From positions 2,208,381 through 2,272,380 of the forward strand of contig NC_091876.1 of NCBI RefSeq assembly GCF_019399895.1: DNA of 64,000 nucleotides, given 5' to 3'. Below, piece after piece: positions 47,301 to 60,418 of this stretch (position 1 is the stretch's first letter; the number at the start of each line of letters is the position of its first letter). A program made the translations under genes and the position numbers. Origin of the DNA: Cardiocondyla obscurior. Taxonomy: Eukaryota; Arthropoda; Insecta; Hymenoptera; Formicidae. The notes under the pieces were generated by a model, which saw only the letters and a program-made list of their open reading frames with translations, did no database searches and was not told the origin of the DNA.

Positions 47301-50300
47301 TGCCGACCGCACGCGGTTGCCCTTGAGCTTCGAAGCCTGCATATGATTTAGTGTGCCCCCGACTCTCCCGTAACTGCGCGCAGTACATAGCTACCTATGG
47401 AAGTGGACGGGACACGTTGACGTATGTATGAATCGACCAGGATATCTCCCTTTCCCCTCCCTTCCCCGCGGAGACGCTTTTCTGCCCCGGCCGCCGCGCG
47501 GACCCTTCCCCGCAGGACGAATTCAGATTTTCCTGAATTTTGTTTAAAATGTTTATGAACCGTGTCCGAGGGGTCGGACACCACACGTGAGTGTCCGCAA
47601 GTATGAGTCAGGAAAGGAGCGGGGAGGGAAGAAGAGAGCACTTCTTCCTCGTCCCGAAAGTTTACGCAGCCGGACCCTGAGATTGGAGCCGAAGGTTCCC
47701 ATATCCTGTCGCACGGGGCAGTAAATCTCGGTAGGACGCAAATAAAATTTCCGCGGGCGAGACGAGCCGCCGGGGATGGAAGGAGTGTGTGATCGGCCTG
47801 CGACTTTACGAACGGCGACGCGAGCAACGGTCCGGAAATCTCGGAATCACCGATTCGATTAATAGAACGGCAAGACCGCAACGTATATCTCTTCAAATAG
47901 CTCAAGTAATGGAAACAAATGTATAAATCTCAGTTCGGGGCGGTATCAAATCGTTTCAACAACGAGTTTTTTTTTTTATGAATTTTATAGAGATAAGTAG
48001 ACACTACCGCGGAATATTTGTATAAAATTATTTTAATAAAAATTTATACGAATTAAAGTTTGTGGTTTACTATAAAAATCAGCGTTATTAAATAACGTAA
48101 AATACCCCTCTATATCTAAATATACAATAGATCTTTAACCGACACCGCTTGCTACCTTGCGAATCTGCTGCGCGGTTTTCACGAATCTAATGGGGGTTCC
48201 TAGGCGAATACATAACGCTAGTTAGCACCCTGCTGCGGTTTGTAGTGGGTGTGTTGTGACACCCAGGACGGAACAAACAAACACCGTGTCCGTTGTCGAC
48301 TGAAGGGTAACCACGAGTGACCACTGGCGAAACCTCAATGCAACTTCGGGCACGAGAAACGTTCCTCCTCTTCCCGTTTCCGTAGTTTCTTCGCTGTCTA
48401 TCTCTCTCTCCCTTCGGTACTCCACGGTCCTTCAGTTCTCAACAATAGAGGAAGGGGGAGGCTGCCCCTTAAAAGTTTCGACCGCGACGCTAAATAGGAA
48501 ACGATACACTCCCACGATCCGACTCGATTCCCGTTTTCCTTTCCTTTTCAACCGCGCTCCGTCCCCCTATTCTCTTCCGCGACATTAGGTCCGAGACAAC
48601 GGCCGTTTCTATATCCGGGACTCCCGAATTCGAAGTCGTTCGTTCCGCCACGAAGGACGATATGGCGCGCGATGAATGACAATGCGCCGCCCTTAAGATT
48701 AAATCGCGGCGACGAGAAACGGCGGCCCGGGACCTTCGCGAATAACGAGATCGAATCGTTTCGCAAGCATCGCTTGTCGCTTAGCGAAGTTACGTCACGC
48801 ATTTACTAATGACCGACCGAAACTGATAAGAGCTGATATTAACGAGAATATAATTAGACCGTGCGCTCAGACTTTCGAAATAATATTTTAGTTGTACATA
48901 TATTCGCTACATCGATTAACGCCAATCTTCTGGATTAATTTGTGGCCTTCCACAGTTGTAAAAAAAAAAATTTAGTTAAATAAAGAAAAAAAATTAAAAA
49001 ATATTAACCAAACTGTTGTTGTGTTATTTACATTAAAAAAAAAAAAAATTTTATCGGTCAGCAATGATTGCCGATGGAATGTAGCCCGTAACTTGTAAGC
49101 CAAACTATTCATATATATTCACACGATGTTTTTTGTTCTAGCTTACCTTTAGAATTTATTGTTCATATTTTTCGCATTGCAAAGCATGTCTGCAGCGTAT
49201 ATAACTTTTTGTTATGAACAACTAAAACAAATCTGAAGCGAAGCGGACGCGGTCGATCGGTTTTCACGTAAATTGAAAATATTTGCTTACGAAAGTAACG
49301 GCGATAATCGAAGACGCGATAAAATAAAAAATATTTAAAAAATATTAAAAAAAAAACTTTGGTGCGTCAACAAGCAGTCGACGCGACACTATCAATGGCA
49401 TATTACGATGGTCATAATTAATGAGATAAGGAGCGAGCGAGCGAGCGCAGAAAATTCTGCTCTCGCCTTTTTACGAATTTCTTTACGTAAATGTACGTAA
49501 CGGAAATATCCAATGCGGGAGAGAAAATTTAATCAGGCGGAGCTTCGACGTTATTGCAGTCGTAAACGAAACGAGATCATTATGATCAATATATTATCGC
49601 CGAATGTCCTTTTTAATTATCTCTTGGTAATCAGCTGTTTTTTAAGCTGTTATTAATTTATTTTATAAGTAATAATTAACTTTATAAGTTTTATCAGTTT
49701 AAAGTATCGTCGTTTCATTAAAATTTAAATAACTATTATTAATTGTTTTATTTAAAAAAAAAAAAGATTTTGAAAAGTAAAGTAATAAATAACTCACAAT
49801 ATGCTACTCGTGAAAATATTCGAAATAAGAACAAAATAAAAAGTTAAAAAAAAAATTTTTTTAAACAAAGAACGTAAATTATTTTATCGCATTAAATTTC
49901 TTTACTTCCATTATAACTACGAAATTTATTGCGATCCTCTCCGTCTTCGAGAGCGAAGATAGTCGTTTGACCAAGAGCGCCAAACTGGCAGAAACAGCCG
50001 TTTGTGACCCCGGACCAACCCTGTGACCTCGCCAGGGTTTTCGGTGACTTTCTCGGCCGGGCCGTGACGAGTTGCACGTTATACGTTTCTCTCCGCGGGA
50101 ATCCCAGGGATACGGGGTGCGGAACGGGATCGGGATCGAGTTTTCTTGATAATCAAAATCCAAAAGCAAGTTTCACCGAGCCGTACACGACAGGGGTACT
50201 AGAACGCGCCGCGCATCGCTTCCGGGACGTTTCTCCTAGAGAAAACTAGTTTCCTCGTCGCGGGACTATCGCCCGCTCCTCCCGGAGCCTGCTCTTGTAA

Positions 50301-52000
50301 TTGCCACAGTCCTCACGAGCTGGACACTGTCCACCTTTTTCGGGTGGGAACTTCGCGAGGAAATACTGGTCCGTGCTGTTCCCGAACAAAACGCCGCGCG
50401 ACGCTTCTCGGCAAATACCTGCCCGGACTTACACCGAGGTAGCTAATACCTGACCTCGAAATGCTGCATCAGCTATTGCGTTTTAACGTGCGAGTTAACG
50501 TGCGACGATCGAACGGCGGATCGACAATTTTAAAAAATCAAGTGTGCGATAATTTAATTTTTTTTTTTTTTTTAATAAGAAGATAATTTCCGTCGAAGCA
50601 AAACGAAACAGTAGTCATGTGCGTTCTGAGCGATGCGTTTATGGTGTATCGATCAATAATAAATGGCTATTGTCGAGATCGTTTCCGCTATTGACAGGTA
50701 GAAAGCAACGAGGAGAAACACCTTGCGGCCACTCTGTGCGGGTGGACAAGTGGCGGGTAGGGGCGAGAAAGCACAATCCCTCACTACGATGAAAGCACGG
50801 GTGGGTGGCACTCGAAGGGGTCCGGAAAGCATGGGGCGAAGCGACCGAGTGCCACTTTACTCGGGGACCACGTGTTAGCTCGTGTCAAATTTCGGATTCT
50901 GTCGTTCATTTCGAAGAAGCAGTTCTTTTACTCCCAAAACCGTATAGAATTCCGTCATATTCTTATTTTGCCGGCGGTAGAAATATTTTAGTAAAATTAA
51001 AGGCTTTCAATATTGTCAGAAAAAAAAAAAAAAAAAACATATAAATCTTAAAATTGTTAATCTAAAATCATCGATAAAGTCTGTGTCGTAAATGCGGACC
51101 AGAGCTGTTGTAAAATTACAGCTTTTCGAATGCACATCGCGATACCTGTGCCCCGCGTACAGTCAATAGAAGCTGCATTGATTTCCAGGTCGGGTCACAC
51201 GGATATTTGGCCGACATTCTCGCGCGTATGCTCCCGAAAATGGGGAAAGACACGAGGCGCGTTTTCGCGGCGCGAAAATAAGGGGAGAAAAGTCCACCGT
51301 TCGCGTCGCGCTCGATGATTTCGGGGATCGTTGACACGATTCCGCATTTACCGCGTCGACGATTTGCTCGATGGGCCTACGTGCCCATAGTGTGCGGCCT
51401 CGTAGGTATGCACGCTACGGGGTGGCGTCGTATCGATGCGGCGCGCATGGTTTTTCACCCCCGTGAAACCCTGCCTTCCGCGGCACGACCCTGTTGTGGT
51501 CGGCGCAGCTGTCCTGTGTCCAGATGTCCGGTTTTCGGGTACGGGACGAAGTGCTCACTGTGAGAAAACCAATCCGAGGTTGGGCCCCCTTCTCCTTCCT
51601 TTTTCGTTGCCGTTTTCCTTCATCCATGACTGTTTCCCTCCGCGCGCGGTCCCTCCGTTTCCTTGACCGGATCCCCGACGGCACATTAATTACCCCGCGA
51701 ACGGACGTTCCTTCGGTATTATCCGAAATTTAATACACGTCTACACGCCCTACCGCGCGCGCCTTTGCATACATACATATGTATATAAACGAGCATATAT
51801 TTAAAAAAAAAAAAAAAATAATAAATTTATTTACGTAAGCATTTAAAATAAAAAAATTAGTTATGCCGTAATTTCTTATAAGAGATTATATTCATTAAAT
51901 ATGTATTCTTTAGCAATTTTGTAATATTAAATTAAAAATATTTCGTACATATATTTATATGCGTTACGATAAACACACATATGTATGCTTATTAGTATAT
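44301..52000. other. upstream of svp: non-coding, no gene seen
   Basis: CpG-rich patches are at 45000-45300, 45640-45960, 47100-47930, 48170-48840, 49990-50470 and 51080-51760. AT-rich DNA is at 47940-48140, 48880-49080, 49590-49900 and from 51780. Small hairpins occur at 47520-47539, 47575-47597 and 48246-48265. The minus frame 47348-47905 (185 codons) has no recognised domain and sits in stop-poor GC-rich DNA. Confidence 0.55.
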
Positions 52001-55000
52001 GCGAAAGTTTGACCAGCACGGGATTTTTTTTTTCTTTTTTTTTTTCATGGCCTTTCCGTTGTAAACCCCCCATCCGTTTGCTAAACATCAGCATCGTTAA
52101 CTCGGTTCGAAAGAGCTGACCAGTGCACGCGAAAGAATTAATTCGACTCGCTATAAATCGTTCTCAGATACGCGAAGATTTTATAGTCGCTTTAAAATAA
52201 TCCTCGCAGGATCGAAGAAATTTTAATGGACATGTCGATAAAAATGTCTCGAGATAAACCGTATTAACCGTGCACATGTTCGCAAAATATACGTATAAAA
52301 ATATGCATATGACACAAATTCTAAACGAGAAAATTGCAGTCAAAGAATAAATTATACAAAACTGTTAAAAAAAAATTGTATATCTCGCACCGGAGTCGAG
52401 AAAACATTACGGTTATGATAAAAGAAACGAAATACCTTAAAAAGAAAAAGAAAAAAAAAATCTAGTCCGAGTATCAGTTATATACATATTTGTTAAATAT
52501 ATTATATAATGATGCACGCGACGCGTATGGCGCTCTTGAGAGATGAAATTTTCAGACGAATAGAATCGCGTCCCGATCACCAAAATCATTAATGGATCGT
52601 TGCCGGGGATGTGTGTGATCAGCCGCAAAGAGAATAATCGCGTGAAATACGTGGCGACCGGGGGAATCAAAGGGAATTCGTAGCAGGAAATGCAGCCATT
52701 ATCTTCCGCGTGTTCTTTCCGATCCTTCGAATCGCGGATCGATTTTCCGTTTATCCTCGGCCACCGATGGGGAGGGCGGGCGGCCGGCGGCAATGAGAGA
52801 GATGCGGGTCTATATACGGCCGAGCCGATAACCATGCGCGTATCGACGATTTTTAGTCGATAGCCAGAGTGGGTACGTGGAACACGGTCGCTTTAAGTGC
52901 TTCCGGATATTTGCGTCGCGTCGCATTGCACATCGAAGAAGAGGTATCCACGCGCGTCATTACATCTCCCGTTACCGCTATAGAGATGTCTATCTCCTGA
53001 TCGCGAGAGCAGTGGAAGCGAGGCCGTAAATATCTCTCATAAACCGCACCGAGCTCGCCTTTCGTATAATACTTTAACGAAATCAAATCTTTAATGAATC
53101 TGAACGTGCGAACGTACCGAGCCCAGAAGAAGCGACCTGAAAGGCCTTCCATGGACGACCCTTCTAATCATTTTTTTTTTCCACCTATCCACTTCCTCTT
53201 TTCTCACATCTGTTCTTTTAAGTTTAATTAATGTAATAATTAAATTCTCAAATAAATAAATCGTTACAAAAACGTACATTGATTACCAACGAATCTCCGC
53301 AATCGCGACGCTCGTTCGGTGTTCGCTTGCTAAATATACATATACTACATTTTAAGACGTTACCATTAACCGTACCGATACGATAAACGTTAAAATATTT
53401 CCTTGGGCAACAAAAAGTTTCTCGACCACTTTTTTTTTTCTTTTTTTATGGGAACCAACGTGACGGGTAACACGTTAAAAAAGAAAAATTCGACCACGTC
53501 TCGGCGCACCAGCCGAGAATTTTGAAGACGGACGATATATCGAGAATCTAGATCTGAAAAATAGTTTATCCCGGGAAACACGAGCACACACACGAGAAGC
53601 GTCTGTTTTATCGGTGCCATAACTCAGCGTTCTATCGCGCCTCGGCCGTTCCCATAATGAGCGACGCCAAATGCGCCGGCGATAACGTAACGCGGGAGAA
53701 AAGATAAAAAGTAATTGGAAGCTTATATGATACTTATTGTAAGTGCCTAATCTTAAAAGCAGAATAGATAGAGAGCTCAACTTCACCGGCGGCGCTAAAT
53801 GGAACGCGGCGTGATCGCGCGACACGTCGCGCGCATGATTTATCCTGCTCCGGGACTTCGAGTAAATGAAGCCATCAATCGGTCATATCTCATCCTCTCC
53901 TTTTCCGTCTAACTTTCCTATATTAATCACTCGCGAAACTAAATCAATCCGGGATACGTAACGCGTCGCATTAAAACGATTTCGTCGACGACGCTCTTGC
54001 GATATAACGTTAACGAAAGGTATTAAACGAGTTCGAAGTCTAAGGAATGGTTTATCGATGACTGTAACCGTGTTCTCGGTCGATCGAATCGATGGGACAT
54101 CCGCTCGCTGTTGTAACCGCGCGTATGTGGTGGGTCTTTATGAACGGAATGGACGTCGACGGCGACGAAAGGCGAGGTGAGCAGGCACGTCTTGCCACTC
54201 GAGCAGGTCAAGAAGGACCTTTAAAGCTTGTTTCTCCCCTTGCCCCTTCGCGTATCCCTCGTGCCTACGCCCCATATGTCTACCCTCGGCGCACTCGAGT
54301 ATCTCGCTTATTTTTTTTTTTTTTTTTTAGGTCGTTCTAAATATGCATTATCCAATTTAGTCCGATTACACGGACCGGCCATGACGGACTTTGCTACTCG
54401 GTCAGATTCTCTCTTTCTCTCTCTCTTTCTCTTTTTAAACTCTTCCTCTATCGACCTCCTCCCTTCAGCGCGCACCTACACGCCCGTCCGAACGTAAAAA
54501 GCTAATTTAAAAAAGCTTAACGGCCGGGACACCCGAAACGAGCGGCGTGCTGCCAGAGTTGATTCACGGCGAACCGCAAATGCCACCGACAGCCGTGGTA
54601 ACGATTAGGTGACAATCGGTTAACGTGGCGGTGGTATTATCTCGGAATACGACGTAGCTTAACGGTCATATTTTTCTCGCGAGAAACACACTTGCGGTCT
54701 TGTAATCAATTACGATAGAAACTTGACGACGAAAGTCTCCGTCTGTTGTATATCTATAAATTTAATAAAATTGCGAAAAGAAAAAAAAAACCCAGATTTA
54801 ATTACAACGTACAAGACAACTTTTAACTTTCTTCTCGCATAAATGTCATCCTCGCATGTTACTTTAGCCGTGCAGAGAAAGTATCACGTTTTCCATCCGT
54901 GGAAATCTAATAAAGCAAACAAGATGACGCAATCGGAGATCGCGATATCGTTATACCGCGGAAAATAATTTCTTGCGTAATGTTACGTTACTAATGTTAC

Positions 55001-58000
55001 CGTTTCACGACAATGTTGCTAATTTCCCGAGCATATTTTTTCTGAATTTAGGCGTAATATCGATGCAGAAAAATAAATGCTTAAAAAATAAATTCAATTA
55101 CAAAGATAAATACGAGATAATTACAATTCTAGCATATATCTCTCTAAAAACGACCGCGTGGATTTGTTTATGAAAACCTTTGAACCGCAAATCTTACGCA
55201 CAATTCAAAGTAGAAAAATGCGGATATATTAAAAAAAAAATCCCCGTTTCGCGCCCGGAAAAAATTGGAATTAAGAATAATTAAACACAGATTAGTCCTC
55301 CTTAATGATGAAATAAAGCAGACAGATTAGGATTTCTTCCGATCGAACGATAAAAAGGAAGCAAGGTCCAGCCTCGGTTGTCGAGTCTAGCGTTAAACGT
55401 GAAATTAATAGCCGACGCATCGCCGGCGGTGTAAGCAGAATAAAAATGAGTATCAGAACAAAGATCACGCTCGCCCAACGTGAGCGGGACGCGCGGGTAG
55501 GAGGACGTGGTATTACGCAATGCACGGCACCGAGATCGTGTCTGCACCCTGACCAGGCAGAAGTGGCTTAACCGCGCGAGGCGTTTGAGAAAAACGCGCG
55601 CGCGCGAGATGAACGAAATGCAGCGGCGCGAGATGCGAAGCGGAAAAAGGAAAGAGGCGAAGAAACTTGGCGAGAGCCATACATTTGCCGCGCCATTAGT
55701 GCCAGGCCGGGGCGCTAGCCATCGCCATTAAGTAGAGAGAAATTGATCGATATTGTAGCAACCGGCCGTAATAACGCAGCACCTAGTAGGTAATAATTAA
55801 TCGCGGCCGCGCTGGCATAAAGGCTGTTTCTATATCAATCTTTCGCGTTGACGTGTTGCCGGAAACAGAAGCACGAGGCGAAAAAGCGAAGAGCGAGGAA
55901 AAGGCGGCGATAAAACGGCCCGGCGTCGATTAGAACGAAGACGACGAAGAACTCGCGTTTCGTGGAAAAATTCCGCGGCGGTCCAGCCGCGTGGATGCTG
56001 TAGCGCGCTTAACAATTGGCCCACGCATTTCACCGAGTCGAGATAACTGCTATCGTTTCTTCGCGTTTAAGGAAAGATATTTGTCCAATTTTATTCAGCG
56101 TTATACCGAAACTGTTATTCGGTCAATTCGCGATAAAGCGAACTTAAAAACCTAAATCCCGCTTTACTTTAAAATAAATAATTTAACAAAACGAAATTAA
56201 GTTTTCAATTATTTTCTATTTAATGAGAACATTGATTCGCTCGAGATGAAATGGTCGCAGCACGATTTACTCTGTGGTAGCTTTAATTACGAGGCGATTG
56301 GAAGGCGCGGAAAAATTGAGGCGAAAGTGACCGATACGACGGAACTATCGATTGGTTCTTTCCGCAGCCGTGGGCACGGGGTCAGGTCGGCCACCGTTTT
56401 ACCGCTCTGATCGGTGCAGCGGCGACCGCTCGTGATTACGCGGAGCGTACAGGCGAAAACCCCCCCTCTCGGCAAACAAATGACGAGCTATAAATACGTT
56501 GGCACCAAAGGTGCTAGGTAGGAGTGTCCGATATTAATAAGCGGTCATTAGGAGATATGGTCTCGGGGCTATGGACAATGGCGAGGGGCGGACGCGAAAG
56601 CGCCCGCCGAGAGAATGGGCGCTGTAAATCTTGGCGACCGGCTCTCTTCAAGAAATCGCCCCGGCGCGCGGCGCTTCCCACGTTGACGCTACGGTGCCGT
56701 ATTTTCCACGGCGATCTCTTGCGCGTTTCTACACCCGCCGGATTCCCGATTAGCGCGTTCGTGCGTGTCCCGAAAACCGGCTTTGTTCCTCCCCGTCGGC
56801 ATCGAATTCGGCCGAGACGAACCGACGGTGATTTTCTTCGGAACGATTCGAAAGCCGTTGCCGCGGTAGAACACTGCCCGGCGGTTTTAATAAACGTTAC
56901 CGAAGGCGACGCGCGGCAAAAAGCGATAAAGAGCGAAATAGGTCAGAGCGCGCTGTTAGATCGGACTCAATGACGCGGGATGATCGTTGAGGTAATTGAG
57001 TTGTTGACACGGCGAGATCGTTGTGCAAAAAGTGCCGCTTTAATTTTTCAAACAACGTTATGCAATTCAGTTTCTCCGACGATCGGGTTAAGCGCGAGAA
57101 AAGCTCGGCAAAATTACGAGCTATTTTTAATCGAAGGCAAAATGGCAAAATATAATATACTTTATTCCGAATTCAATTTTCGAGCTCGAAGCCCGTACGT
57201 TATACGAACTGCGAAATGTCGCGGCCATCTTAGCGCTATTCTCAATCGTCGATTAATGTACCGGCAATATACCTTGTTAAATCCCCGGCCGCAACGCGAC
57301 GAGAATAGTTTGTCGACAGGACATCGATCCGACGCGACGAGAACGCGGCACGCAACTTTCTTAGACACCGTGAGGTACAACTCGATCCATCCACTCATCG
57401 GAATGGGGTTGGGGGTGACGAGGGTGAGCCGGAGTGAGGGAGTTGAATTTGCGAAGGCGCTTGGAAACTCAAAGGACGAGGAAGCGCCTCTCGGCCGAAT
57501 CCCGAAGTCGATTATTAATTACCGGCGCAATGCGTTATAATTAGCCGACGTGTAATCAGGTTGTTGAACGGCGTGGATATCCGTCTGATGGTTATACCTA
57601 ACGATCCCCTCGATGGCAATTCATTAAGATTGCATTACGCGACCACGCCCTGATCACGCGTAATCATCGCGCGACCTAATTGCCGATCATTGTATCGCAC
57701 CTCAAATAATCGCGATCAATCGCGGTTTTCGCAGTTTTCTCTCAAAAAAAAAATTTTTTTCCAACCGTTAAAATTATACCAAAGAAAGAAAATACCTTGA
57801 TTTAGTTAATACAACCTGTTCCAGCGACTATATTTAGATAAAAAAAATAAAATAAAATAAAAAAAAAGTTTATTATAAAATATTCGAAACCTACTTAATT
57901 AAGAACGTTTATTCTCTACACAAATCTAAATAAAACTAATAAAGTGAGAAGGAAAGTTTACGTTGTAATGAATACGTAATTTTGCACGGTCGTTACGGAT

Positions 58001-58500
58001 ACGAAAAGCAACACGACGGGCGACTTGTTCCGAATTGTTTTCGGTAGAATGGTGCGCCGCCTCGGCACTCCACGTGCCATCGTGAATTGGTAATCCTGGG
58101 AGCACTTAGCGACCGAGCCAATCCTCGCGCTGATTAGTAATATTGTGGCCTGATGAACCGAGGGCCCAAGTTGTCGGGCGAGTAGGAGATGAGTCCGTAA
58201 CCTCGTTACCAACCCGCGGGCGATACGACTACCCCAACTATAACGCGAGGATGCGGTTCTCGCAAGTTGGCAAGCGATAGGAGTGCAGGGCGAAGAGAGA
58301 AGAAAGACGGTGGCGAGATAGAGTAACGGAGGGGCGGAAGAGATGAGAGAAGCGTAGATGGATGGATAGATGGATACCGAAGGGAAGGACAGAGAGATAA
58401 ATAGATGGATAGATAGGTGAACAGAGAGAAAGAGAGAGAGAGAGAGAGTCTCCATCGGCCCCCGGTGACGAGGGATCGGAATATATCATTGAATTAATAA
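52001..58500. other. upstream of svp: non-coding, one long unassigned plus-strand frame
   Basis: CpG-rich patches are at 52500-53160, 53480-54240, 54520-54660, 55320-56030, 56240-57700 and 58000-58360. The plus strand from 56524 to 57540 is nearly free of stops (two adjacent frames, 149 and 186 codons), but neither product resembles a known family. GATA/GATG-type repeats and a GA tract close the segment (58359-58448). TAATTAGCCG at 57538-57547 is one of four copies of that 10-mer. Confidence 0.5.
58359..58448. repeat. GATG/GATA tetranucleotide region and GA tract
   Basis: GATG and GATA units in two clusters are followed by an uninterrupted GA stretch at the end. Minus-strand frames across it are repeat translations. 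Confidence 0.85.
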
Positions 58501-60385
58501 CCAGTTGCACCGTCCCGGACTTCGCGCTTGGTCTGGCTCAAGTCCTAATAGCCGAACGAGAGAAAGGGAAAGAGAAAGAGAAAGAGCGAGTCATCGCTCC
58601 GACAACGAAAGAAACTTTTATGACTTGCGGATGATTGAAATAAATTAATCGCCGCCGGTGGCCGGGGCCTGGTGTGCGCGCGCTAACTGGCAACTATTTA
58701 CGCCGATCGAGCGCGCCTTGTTACGAGAATTGACGCAACAATGCCCTCCTTCTAAGTTTTAATATCTTCTTTCTCAGTCCGATAGCTTTGAAAATCTGAC
58801 GGTAGCCTCCTTCATTAATCTAACGAAATTATTGTCTCTTTTATTATACACAACGAGCCGGAGCGTTCGCGCGGAATCGAAAGCGGTAGCCAAGAAGTAA
58901 TTTATATCACGCATTAATCTCGGCAAACGGTTAATTTTTTATTCTATACGTATTATACATAGGTACGTGCATATCTTATCTTTCGTTACACACACGTGTG
59001 TGTCGTTTTTTCATTTATATGATTCGTAACTTTTGCAACGGCTCGATAAATAATTTTTTTCTTTTTTTTTTTTTTTTTAATACGCTTTTGATCGGCCTCG
59101 GTCAACAGATTTATCTATGCATCCACATGATCGAGCTTGTTGTCTCGGATCTTTCGACCGAGAACTGTCAGGTCGATACTTATGAACACCCGGTGCACGA
59201 CTGCACAACTTGGGCCATTGTTCGCGGAAACTTTGAGAGGCGAAGCCGCGAGTTTGCGGTTGACGTGAAAATCGATCTGGCGATCGGAAAGTAATGACCG
59301 GTGCCGCAATTTAATGACCGCGTGCGGCCGGATGCGAAACGTCGCGCAAGACCGGTACAAAAAAAGAAAGATGACGGGCTACAAGGGGTTGCGATTTACG
59401 GCGCACCACCGCTTGCACACAGTCGTAGGAAAACGGCGGGAGTGCGAGTCGGACGTCGGTGTGGGGTGAGTCGCGACAATGCTCTAATCAAATGTCATGA
59501 ATCGGCGCCATTATGCGCATCTGCGGCGTGAATTTATAAATATGCCTGGAGGCGGCCGCCTTTTGCCTCCCCCGTGAATACTGCGGCGTGGGTTCCAATG
59601 GCAACCTTTAATTTGACGATCTGCCGAGGTTCGAACGATGTGCCGCGATTTATATTATATAGAGAGAGTACCTTTTAACCGCTTCAATCCCGAAGAAATT
59701 CAATTCACTTACGTGAACGGTGAATTTTAATCACAGCTGCGAAATTATATTTTTTAAAAATGGGTAGTCGCCATTTCTTTAATTTAAAGGGTAAAATTGC
59801 TTAGAATGTAATCAATTGCAACATCTTATTTATCGTGATCGTATATAAGATTTAAAAAAAAATGTACCATTAAAAAATTTTTTCCTCAAAAAAAAAAAAG
59901 AAAAAGAAAAAAAAACATAGTTATTAAATGATAAAAATTGTTGTCTTATATCGCGATAAATTCGCTGCGAGATATTTATAGCAAAAACTACGTTTTAACG
60001 ATCCCTTTGAGGATCTACGTGCCAGCTGTTTGACAATGCGAAACCGCAGCGCGTTTAAATTGTAGGACCGAACTCTTTCTCGCGTTGGATAACAGGTACG
60101 CACATACGCGACGCCCTAGCGTCGACGACTGCGACGAGACCGTAATCCACAAAAAGTTAAAAACACTCGTTGCGGCAACGGGTGGAGGTAGAGAAAGTGT
60201 GCGGAATTTAAAAAATTCAAAAACGCCGCGCACAGCACAACTTTTCGCTTTTGTGGCAGCGCACAGTAAAAATAATATCTCGTTTAATCCGAGAAGTGCG
60301 AATCCCCGTTAAAGAATACGTCCAGCATGGAGCACGAAATATGTCGGTTATCCGATTGATACGCACGGATTTTTATTCGTAAAGA

Positions 60386-60418
<33 letters not shown>

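Noticed and set aside
47348..47905. 185-codon minus-strand frame
   Set aside because: No domain or family resemblance, and the DNA is GC-rich and poor in stops.
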